From contig NC_092035.1 of NCBI RefSeq assembly GCF_042242105.1, positions 1,182,083 through 1,246,082 of the forward strand: a DNA stretch of 64,000 nt. Reading direction: 5' to 3'. Made by a program: the position numbers and the translations under genes. This DNA comes from Pempheris klunzingeri (taxonomy: Eukaryota > Chordata > Actinopteri > Acropomatiformes > Pempheridae). Numbering within the stretch: the stretch's first letter is position 1; every line of letters starts with the position of its first letter. The notes under the pieces are model-generated. The model ran no database searches and was not told the origin of the DNA. It saw nothing but the letters and a program-made list of their open reading frames with translations. Shown here piece by piece: positions 11,601 to 21,738 of the stretch.

Positions 11601-14600
11601 CTAACTAGCACACACACACTATAGACCTCCACTACACACTGACACACTGACTAACTAGCACACACACACACTATAGACCTCCACTACACACTAACACACT
11701 GACTAACTAGCACACACACACTATAGACCTCCACTACACACTAACACACTGACTAACTAGCACACACACACTATAGACCTCCACTACACACTAACACACT
11801 GACTAACACACACACACACACACTATAGACCTCCACTACACACTAACACACTGACTAACTAGCACACACACACTATAGACCTCCACTACACACTAACACA
11901 CTGACTAACTAGCACACACACACTATAGACCTCCACTACACACTGACACACTGACTAACTAGCACACACACACTATAGACCTCCACTACACACTGACACA
12001 CTGACTAACTAGCACACACACACTATAGACCTCCACTACACACTGACACACTGACTAACTAGCACACACACACACACACACTATAGACCTCCACTACACA
12101 CTAACACACTGACTAACTAGCACACACACACTATAGACCTCCACTACACACTAACACACTGACTAACTAACACACACACACTATAGACCTCCACTACACA
12201 CTGACACACTGACTAACTAGCACACACACACTATAGACCTCCACTACACACTAACACACTGACTAACTAGCACACACACACTATAGACCTCCACTACACA
12301 CTGACACACTGACTAACTAACACACACACACACTATAGACCTCCACTACACACTAACACACTGACTAACACACACACACACACTATAGACCTCCACTACA
12401 CACTAACACACTGACTAACTAGCACACACACACTATAGACCTCCACTACACACTAACACACTGACTAACACACACACACACACTATAGACCTCCACTACA
12501 CACTGACACACTGACTAACTAGCACACACACACTATAGACCTCCACTACACACTAACACACTGACTAACACACACACACACACTATAGACCTCCACTACA
12601 CACTAACACACTGACTAACTAGCACACACACACTATAGACCTCCACTACACACTAACACACTGACTAACACACACACACACACTATAGACCTCCACTACA
12701 CACTAACACACTGACTAACTAGCACACACACACTATAGACCTCCACTACACACTGACACACTGACTAACTAGCACACACACACACACACACTATAGACCT
12801 CCACTACACACTAACACACTGACTAACTAGCACACACACACACTATAGACCTCCACTACACACTGACACACTGACTAACTAACACACACACTATAGACCT
12901 CCACTACACACTAACACACTGACTAACTAACACACACACACTATAGACCTCCACTACACACTGACACACTGACTAACTAGCACACACACACACACTATAG
13001 ACCTCCACTACACACTGACACACTGACTAACTAACACACACACACACTATAGACCTCCACTACACACTGACACACTGACTAACTAACACACACACACACA
13101 CTATAGACCTCCACTACACACTAACACACTGACTAACTAGCACACACACACACTATAGACCTCCACTACACACTAACACACTGACTAACTAACACACACA
13201 CACACTATAGACCTCCACTACACACTGACACACTGACTAACTAACACACACACACACTATAGACCTCCACTACACACTGACACACTGACTAACTAGCACA
13301 CACACACACACTATAGACCTCCACTACACACTAACACACTGACTAACTAGCACACACACACACACACTATAGACCTCCACTACACACTGACACACTGACT
13401 AACTAGCACACACACACACACTATAGACCTCCACTACACACTGACACACTGACTAACTAGCACACACACACACACTATAGACCTCCACTACACACTGACA
13501 CACTGACTAACTAACACACACACACACTATAGACCTCCACTACACACTGACACACTGACTAACTAACACACACACACACTATAGACCTCCACTACACACT
13601 GACACACTGACTAACTAACACACACACACTATAGACCTCCACTACACACTAACACACTGACTAACTAACACACACACACTATAGACCTCCCACATGTTTA
13701 CCTTCCTCAGCCCCGGCGTTCGTCTTTTTCCTCCGCCCTCGCCGTTTCTCCTTCTCCCTCCTCTGCGGTCGCTCCTGCGTGTGCATGCGCTGGTGTCTGC
13801 GCAGGTTTCCCAGGGAGCTGCAGGCGTAGCTGCACTGGGGGCAGCGGTACGGCTTCTCCCCGGTGTGGGTGCGGGCGTGGCGCTGCAGGTTGACCAGCTG
13901 GGCCGAGGCGTAGGGGCAGGCGGGGCAGCGGTACGGCTTGTGGCCGTCGTGGGTCCTCATGTGGCGCTTCAGGTGGTTGGAGTAGCGCGAGGTGAAGGCG
14001 CACAGCGAGCAGGAGTACAGTTTGGGAGGGATGCCCGCATTCCCTAAGCTCCTCCTTTTCCTGTCGGAGCCGCCGCTGATGGATCCGTCAGTCGGGTTGG
14101 AGCCCGCCACCTCAGAGGAGTCGGCCGAGGCGTCGTGCTGGAGGCCTTCCTCGCACGCCAGACAGTAGAGCTCCGCCCCCAGGTCGAGGCCCACACCTGG
14201 AACAGAACAAACCAAAATTTATACGACAACAACTTCAACTTGTGTCCATAAACATCGCCTCAGAGCATGCTGGGAAGCTCCGCCCACCCACCTTCCCCCC
14301 ACACACTAAAACAATAAATAATGTTTTATCACACGTCTTCGTTGTCTGGATTCTGATTGGTCAATTATGGCGTTCTACTGTCTGTTATTTCTGTATAGCG
14401 TTGCTATGGACAACAGACCGTTGCTAAGGATGATAGACCGTTGCTAAGCATGATAGACCGTTGCCATGGACGACAGACCGTTGCCATGGACAACGGACCG
14501 TTGCCATGGACGACGGACCGTTGCTATGGATGATGGACCGTTGCTATGGATGATGGACCGTTGCCATGGACAACAGACTGTTGCTAAGGATGATAGACCG

Positions 14601-17600
14601 TTGCCATGGACGACAGACCGTTGCTAAGGATGATAGACCGTTGCTATGGACGACAGACCGTTGCTAAGGATGATAGACCGTTGCTATGGACGACAGACCG
14701 TTGCTAAGCATGATAGATCGTTGCTATGGACGACAGACCGTTGCCATGGACGACAGACCGTTGCCATGGACAACGGACCGTTGCTATGGATGATGGACCG
14801 TTGCCATGGACAACAGACTGTTGCTAAGGATGATAGACCGTTGCTATGGACGACAGACCGTTGCTAAGGATGATAGACCGTTGCTATGGACGACAGACCG
14901 TTGCCATGGATGATGGACCGTTGCCATGGACAACAGACCGTTGCTGAGGATGATAGACCGTTGCTATGGACAACAGACCGTTGCTAAGGATGATAGACCC
15001 TTGCTATGGACAACAGACCGTTGCTAAGGATGATAGACCGTTGCCATGGACAACAGACCGTTGCTAAGGATGACAGACTGTTGCTATGGACAACAGATCG
15101 GCACATGGAGAGGATGTGGTAACCATGGCGCAGTGAAGGTCACAGACATTTTCATCGTCACGTTTCTAGAAGAAAAACAGGGTTACCGAGGTCTAAGCCC
15201 GCCCCCAGCGGCGTGTCTCCCAGGAGCTGACCACATCCTTTACAGGACAGGAAGGCCGGGAAGGCGGCGTGCGTCGGCGCCGATGGGTCGTCCTCAACGC
15301 TCAGAGAGAAGACCGTCATGCCTGCGGAAAACCGCAAGGACAGAAAACGTTTATATACGGAGATAAAAGGCTCTAATCACAGCAGACATAAAAAATGAGT
15401 TCAGAAAATTAAAAACACATTAAAAACTGAGACAAAACATATTTGTTAGCAGCCTGTTCTTAGTCTCAGCTATCAAGGACACATAAAGACACAAAAACAC
15501 ACCTTTTTGTGGTTTTTATTGGCTTCAGATCTTACACTGGTCCACCTATCTGAGAGCAAAGGCTCTTAAAATAGTGCAAGTTTGGGTGTGTGTGACTGTT
15601 TTTATCTGATTAGTGATATGTCCATGTTCTTGGTAGTGTTTCCTGTTTGTTTACCTAAAAATAAATATGCTACATGTGCAACTACACAACACTCTCATAA
15701 TATGAACTCACGCTTTATCTTGACTGAAACCAAAATTTGCACAGTTCTCTTTTGCTAAAATGTTTAGTTTTTGTTGATTAAATGAGGATTAAGTGGACCA
15801 AATCTGACAAAGACCCACATGGACCTTCTTCATCACAGGACACAGACAAAATGTAAAAATAGCTGATCAAATTAACACTTTAAAAAGTTAAAAACAAGCA
15901 TATCTGATGTGTGGGTGCCTTTTCTGCTGCCAACACACAACTGCAAGTTTGACACATTTGAACTTTTTAATTGCTGTACTTACCTGCATATAAGAAGGCT
16001 CTGATTATACAACATAACCCTACCTTTCACTCTTTATTTGGTTCTTAACAAGACATTAAAACTCCTCAAATTGAAGCCTCATTCAGCTTTAATTAACATT
16101 TTTATTGTATTTGTTTTTACTCTTAAAGGGCAACTCAACATTTTTAAACCTAATCTTTCAGGGATCAATCTAAGTAGGTCCACTAAAAGAGCTTGTTTGA
16201 TCCACTGCCAGGCTCAGAGTGTTATTCTAAGTGTGTGACAGCATCATGGAAAGGATCCCTACAGAGAGAGACCTGGAAGATCCTTTTGGTTTAACCACAA
16301 ACAGCACACACACCAGACTACATTCACTAAAACAGGGATTTTAGAGAACAGGACACAGGAGTTTCTGTCTACCGCCGCCTCGATCAGTTAGCTTGTTAGT
16401 GTTAATGTTTGTTATACAGATATTGTGTTGGATCTGAACTGACCCTTTAATACACCAAAAGTCATGTAATCACACAAACAAACTAACTGATCAGGGCAGA
16501 GGTAGACCAGCCACTCTTGGGTAAAATTAGTGTTTTTGTCAATGGAGTCTGGTGTGTTAGAAAAGAGCGATTTAACAGCAGTTAACTCATTACAGCAAGC
16601 TTTTATTCTGATGGTTTTATCGGGCAAACAGTCGACAAACCAGGCAGTCAAAACTTTACAGCCAGGGTGTGTGTGTGTGTGTGTGACTGACCGGACTCTC
16701 TATCCAACCCCATGATCTCCGAGTCTCCAAACTCCAGTTCTCCTGTCAGCAGGAAGTCGCTCTCCAGGACCAGGCAGCCCGGCTCACACACCACCGCCCC
16801 GTCCTCCGACTCCACTGAACACACACACACACACACACCATGATCACATGCACAAAACACGTCCAAACACTCAACCTGAGCAGTAAAAAAAAGTCTCCAT
16901 TTCCTAACATTAATAAATAACTACATATGTACATAGAACTTCTTTTTAGAAACCACACTTACAAAGTGCTTTACATACAATAAAACACCAAACAGATACA
17001 AGAAACATGTAATTTACACTATAAAAAAAGCAATTAAGTCAAAATAATAAAGAAATAATGGCTAATATATACTACAAAAACAGCAATAAAATCAAACAAT
17101 TATAAAAAAAAAAGCAACAATGAAAATGAAATAACTGGTAAAACACACTATAAAACCAGCAGCATGAGGTAAAACAGATCCAACTATAAACACTTTAACA
17201 ATAAAAGTCCTCAAACGTCCTTTTTTTTGTACAAATTGTTCATATTAGCAACCAGGAGACACTGAACTTAAAACCTCTGGTTACACATTTTAAATCCCTA
17301 AAAAGAAAAAAGCGCTCTGTGTTCGTACAAATGTTTTAATCACAGCATTTTACCATCTTTGGCATGTTGTTGCAGCCAAGGAAACACAAACTTTCTTTTT
17401 AATTTCCACCGTTTTAGCGTCTAAAACTGGGGTCGTGTGTGGCTGAAGTGAGGGAGGTGGAGAGGAAGCCAGTGAGGATGAGATAAAAGCTGAGGAGGAA
17501 GAGTTGGGGGGTGAGGAATGACGCCGAGTCAGGAAGAGGAAAAGCAGAGGAAGAAGGGATGACAAACAGAGAGGGAGAGCAGCACTGGTGATGTTTTAGT

Positions 17601-19568
17601 GAATTCATTCTGTGGGAACGTCATGAAAAACGCAGCAGCAGAATGAGTTAAATCTGCCCAACAGATGATCAGTTTCTTCCTCCATGTTTTCAGCTAAACG
17701 TCGACACCAGAGCCAAAACAATTCTTTGACTAATTAGCCGTATGTCAGGAAATGTTTTGATCATCTAATAATCGTTTACATCAAGGTTATCTAGCAAAAA
17801 GTGCCAAATATTCACAACTTCCTGCTTCTCTCTCGGGACGATTTGCTGCTTTTCTTTTTTCTTCAATCGTAAACTGAATTTTTGGGATTTTGGACTTTCT
17901 GCTCAGAGAAAACACGCAATTTGAAGACGCCCCTTCTGGCTACAGGCGGATATCACAGACATTTTTCACCCATTTTTATACACAAAAACACAAAACAAGA
18001 AAATGATGACAGAACTATCAGTAATAGACAAGAGAACGCTCCCGCACGCAGTCCTCTTCCTTACTTTCTTTATTTTTGAGATGTAACGTACAGAGAGTGT
18101 TTTCCTGCCGTCAAAGCGTCGCTGAGGTTCTGGTTTCTACACTATTTGAAAAACCAAAATAAAATACTAATGAAAACAAATTCATATTCAGCAACGCGCG
18201 CCCACAGTTTCGTACATCTCGCCATGACGAACGTTCCTGTGGGGATTCTAGAACCTTCCATTTGGAATTCTAGAACCTTCCATTTGGAATTCTAGAATGT
18301 TTGGGTCTGTCTTTCTTAAAGAGTTCGGTCTTGACCTGCTCTGTACGAAAAAAGTGTCTTCACATAACGTTTGTCGTGAGTTCGTCGTCGTTAGCTATGT
18401 TGGAGTCAGTTAACGTAACATAAATACACTTTGTCCAGGAGCAAATCAGTGTCTCAGACTGACCAATCAGGAGCCGGCGCTCCATGTCCATCGCTAACCT
18501 CGACCATATTTTGGGAAGCACGGACAAAAAGTCCTCAGTGTGCTTCAAATAAAGTCACTGTTGACTGTTTTGTAACTTTCCAAAGCAGAAGATCCCACAG
18601 AAACAGCTGCTTTATGGACAGGAGTGATGGCGGCTACTGCTGCGGTCGCTTTCTGTTGTTCTTAAATGTTGTGATTGATCGTGTGGCTCCTCTCTATGAC
18701 GGTAGAAACACTGTTTCTCGCCCTGCCTTGACTTATTCTAACTGAGTGATAGAACACGCTGCTCACTGGTTTGTGGTGTCGACGAATTCCAACTTACAGA
18801 AGCAGCACAGTTAGTTTAAGTTGTAGCCAGACTTTAAATAAAACTAACTTGGACACAATGAGGATATGAGCTTCCTTTTGCTACTTCTCTCTCTCTCTAT
18901 CTACCTGGTGAAAAGTGGCTGACACCTGGTTAGCTTACACACAGGTGACTCATGGGAAAGGAAGGGCTGAGCCCACAAAGACAAAACTAAGAAAGAACGA
19001 CGAAAGGCAAAGAAGTGAGGTGAAGAATAAAAAGTGAACGGGAGAGGGAGAAGTCAAATGGGGAGCAATGGAAGAAAGCATGGAAGAACAACAGGAGGAA
19101 GAGGAGGGAGCGCCGGGAGGTCAGCGAACAGGAAGTGGAGACAGGAAGCGGAGAGGAGGAAGACAGGAAGTGGAGGGTCCAGCTGAGCCAGGACATTCAG
19201 GATGAGATAACACGCACAGAAAACACGTCTACTTTAAGGACAACATGTCTCCTGCAGTCTTCCTCTCTGACAGACAATGAGGAAGAGACCCAGCCTGCAA
19301 TGTCAATATGTTAGACCAGTTAGGCAACCTCAGATATGGCTATTTCCTGGGCAAACCTTCAGAATTAGCTAAAATAAACAAGTCTAAACTTTAAGAAGTG
19401 ACATTTTTGAAGCTTCAAGTGCAATAAGCAGCCACTTCTTCACACTTTGTCGGTGTTTTAAGGGTTGTAAAGGGGGCTACAGCTCATTAGACACCAGATA
19501 ATCGCTGGAGAACAACAGTTTAACTCACATTTCACCGGCTGGGGGTTGGATTGTTTTCTCCGCGGCAT
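8668..19568 (-). CDS. znf513: Zinc finger protein 513
   Basis: A C2H2 transcriptional regulator; human ZNF513 is linked to retinal photoreceptor maintenance. Six coding exons: 19568-19529, 16814-16692, 15321-15187, 14196-13702, 10587-10388, 9282-8668. Phases agree throughout and the product is 535 residues (human about 541). The N-terminus MPRRKQSNPQPVK resembles the SALL-type MSRRKQ motif, which recruits NuRD in other proteins. Fingers 1-3 (about residues 160-238) sit in exon 4 and fingers 4-8 (about 368-506) in exon 6. The last two contain CNQSMNLKRHMLRH and TGHWDNYKRH, diagnostic for ZNF513. CxxC pairs (CKGC/CLAC and CQAC/CRRC) precede each finger cluster. A basic stretch (RREKEKRRGRRKK) follows finger 3. 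The exon 3/4 join repeats GLDLG, and its donor (GTAACC) is not ideal. A further untranslated exon probably ends at 20032. Confidence 0.95.
9283..10387 (-). other. znf513: znf513 intron 5
   Basis: Unique-looking sequence with a small gatgctaactg tandem repeat (9876-9920) and a sequence matching an RFX X-box (GTTGCCATGGAAAC, near 10290). No other gene seen. Confidence 0.6.
11420..13691. repeat. Minisatellite of 45 units in znf513 intron 4
   Basis: About 45 copies of a 44-60 bp unit containing ctatagacctccactacac, then acactgactaactagcac and a CA run of varying length. I counted the tatagacctcc core 45 times. Its right end stops about ten bases from the splice donor of znf513 exon 4 (13701/13700). 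Related units occur inverted at 58.68-59.11 kb. Confidence 0.95.
14395..15100. repeat. 20-bp minisatellite of X-box-like units in znf513 intron 3
   Basis: About 35 head-to-tail copies of a strict 20-bp unit, roughly ccgttgctatggacaacaga, with variants ccatgg, ctaagg, gacgac and gatgat. Units with GTTGCC ATG GACAAC fit the RFX X-box consensus RYYNYY-N(1-3)-RRNRAC. The same unit occurs at 46.2-46.54 kb. Confidence 0.95.
15322..16691 (-). other. znf513: znf513 intron 2
   Basis: Mostly unremarkable AT-rich sequence, with foldback element copy 4 in its upstream half and a GT run (about 16666-16684) next to the exon 2 donor. Confidence 0.6.
16113..16600. repeat. Foldback MITE-like family, copy 4 (znf513 intron 2)
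   Basis: The left end starts ttaaagggcaactcaac. Both arms and the ccagactacattcac block are present, and the right arm is cut short near aaaagagcgattt. Confidence 0.8.
16815..19528 (-). other. znf513: znf513 intron 1
   Basis: Holds the heat-shock-element-like repeat at 18246-18297 and several A-rich tracts (16880-17330). Weak open frames occur near 18.4-18.7 kb, but none has a recognisable domain or splice partners. Confidence 0.5.
18246..18297. promoter_or_regulatory. Tandem heat-shock-element-like motif
   Basis: A 22-bp unit occurs 2.4 times. Two full units contain TTCTAGAACCTTC, a perfect TTCnnGAAnnTTC three-block HSF site, at 18246-18258 and 18268-18280. A third partial TTCTAGAA follows at 18290. 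It lies about 1.3 kb into znf513 intron 1. Confidence 0.45.
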
Positions 19569-20160
19569 CTTCGCCTCTCGTCGTCCAGGATCCCGCTCCG
19601 GCTGTGTGGGCGACTCGAGTCCGCCCGTCCGTCAGCCAGCCAGCCAGCTAACTGCATGTCATCATCATCACCTCCTTCCTCTTCCTCCAACGGACAGCAA
19701 CAGCAGCGGAGTCATCGCCACCAACTACTGCCTGGAAACGGAGGGTGTGCGCCCGTTAAAAACAGCCGAACCCCGCCTTAAATCCAATAAAATCCTAACT
19801 ATATCTATTTCCAGCTGTAGCGTGTTGCTGACTAACGCCAAACACACATCTGCCACTTTAAAGTTACCGCTGCGAGCCATTCTTTGTTATTGTTCCGCAG
19901 TAAATAGACGCAGCCATCTTGTTAGCCACCTAGCTAGCTAAGTCAACTTTAGCGTTTAAAATGAAGCCGCTTTAGCTACAAACTCTGAACAAAATCTACA
20001 TTTGTGCGCGTCTTCTCGCTGATAAACATACCTGCGATGGAGTCCCCGAAATACTGCTGTCGACAAAATGTCGCTGAGTGTTTCAGAAATAATGTTTTGT
20101 GAGCAAACGCACACCGCTGCTGACAGAGATACGCCGGGTCCGGGCTCCGGGTGACGTCAG
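19569..20160 (-). promoter_or_regulatory. znf513: znf513 5'UTR and promoter region
   Basis: GC-richer DNA upstream of the ATG at 19568. It has an agcc repeat (19635-19650) and a possible untranslated exon with donor CAG|GTATGT ending at 20032. A possible acceptor (CCCACACAG) lies near 19604. Transcription start not determined. Confidence 0.5.
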
Positions 20161-20221
20161 GAACAGGGGCAGAGGATTGTGGGAGTTGTAGTCAAAAACA
20201 ACACATGGCCATTATACTAAT

Positions 20222-20328
20222 ATATAATGCCATTACATTATATTATATTATATTATATTATATTATATTATATTATATTATATTATATTATATTATATTA
20301 TATTATATTATATTATATTATATTATAA
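20222..20328. repeat. (TTATA)n microsatellite
   Basis: About 20 tandem attat units upstream of znf513. Confidence 0.95.
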
Positions 20329-21114
20329 AGTATGTTGACTCCTCTCATGTCTTAGATTCTCATATTTACATTTATACTATCATATGAGCGTCTTAAACTT
20401 GAAATAAAATGTCATTGAGATGCTAATAAATAAGCAGCTGTTTGGTATAAAATGCATCATGCCATTATTCATTATGACAATAAATATACGAAATAAAATA
20501 AGACAAAAAAAACATCAGTAATAGCAGAATATGACATATTTTGATAATATAAAATTATATAAAAATCATAGAATTACAGGAATAAATAATGCCAACACTT
20601 CAAAAAGAGTTTGCACATATTCATAAACCAATCATGATTTAAAGTGATTAAATTAACTCTATTAGTGTTTCTACTAGTAGGCATACATGTGAGAAATAAC
20701 ATACAGGAAACACAAATCTGTATGAAGCTCGTTTAATATCATTTACTTAATTAATAAATATAATACAATGGTGATTATCAGACTATACATTTATCAGTTA
20801 TATCAGTTTCTCCCCAAAAACACAGTATCTGTATGGGTATTTCCTAGGATTTTACACATATATGAAGTTAGAAAGATGTTTTAAATTATATTGTTCTTTC
20901 AGTTTTATCACATCATTATCTATATTCTTTCAGTTTTAGTTTGTTAGTCTCAAATTTAAGTTTGAATTGTCAGCATTCACCTTGAAAAAAAAAAAATTGC
21001 ATCTTGTGGGCTTTTATGGGTGTGTTAATTCTTTAAATGTTATTTTCTAGTGTCTGTGTCCCAATCTGCAGTGTCCTTGTAAAAATGAATAAATTAATGA
21101 AATTAGCACAATGT

Positions 21115-21215
21115 AGCGCAAATTAAAGGTGCAGTCTGTAGGATTTAAGGGGATCTTTTGGCAGAAATTGAACATAATGTCATGCATAAAATTAAAATAG
21201 CTAAAATTAAGGTGA
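21115..21215 (+). repeat. Short fish MITE-like fragment
   Basis: Begins ttaaaggtgcagtctgtagg and continues atttaaggggatcttttgg, a motif widespread in fish genomes. Only one end is present. Confidence 0.45.
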
Positions 21216-21239
21216 CTGGGAGAAAACAAGGTAGGATTT

Positions 21240-21400
21240 ATATGTAGTTGTTTTGGGACGGTGTCCCACGAGGCTCTATCCTAGGTCCTCTACTTTTCTG
21301 GGGTCATCGCACACAGCAACACCAAAACCTTCTGACAATATTTAGGGCTCAATCATGAGTTTATCATGGAGTCAAACTCATCAATCCACTGCTCTTTTTT
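21240..21400. repeat. Degenerate duplicate of ermin 3' end plus reverse-transcriptase scrap
   Basis: Plus strand: a reverse-transcriptase piece reading GVPRGSILGPLLF. After it, on the minus strand, comes a decayed copy of the ermin terminus reading WIDEFDSMINS then stop. The same pair of segments, in the same order, recurs at 21.61-21.79 kb around the functional exon end. Confidence 0.7.
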
Positions 21401-21609
21401 AGTATTATTCCAGCATAAGAGTACTTGGCAGGAGGTCAGGGGCCCCAAGAGCTAATTCTTCACCTTGGGGCCTACTAGCACGTTCATCCGGCCGTGGCTG
21501 CAGACAGATATGACTTTGTAACAAGGCCCTGCAATCTTAAAATGTTCAAAACCTCTTCAGTAAGTTCTGAATTGTTTAAATTAAGATGACAAAAAAAAAA
21601 ACATGGGTG

Positions 21610-21700
21610 GGATTTATGTGCAGGTGTTTGGGTGTGGTGTGCCACAAGGCTCTATCCTGGGTCCTCTATTTTTCTCTATATGCTACCACTAGGGGTCATC
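21610..21700 (+). mobile_element. LINE reverse-transcriptase fragment in ermin 3'UTR
   Basis: The plus-strand frame reads VPQGSILGPLFFSICYH then stop. This matches the conserved GVPQGSxLGPLLF box of non-LTR retrotransposon reverse transcriptases. It is antisense to the ermin-like gene and lies just beyond its stop codon. Confidence 0.7.
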
Positions 21701-21738
21701 GCACACAACAGCGCCAGAACCAAATGCTCTGACAATAT

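Noticed and set aside
11420-13691. CRISPR-like array of repeats and spacers
   Set aside because: Units abut without unique spacers, there are no cas genes, and the context is a vertebrate intron.
18431-18745. Possible 104-codon plus-strand gene in znf513 intron 1
   Set aside because: No recognisable domain, weak composition and no splice or promoter support beyond the nearby heat-shock-like repeat.
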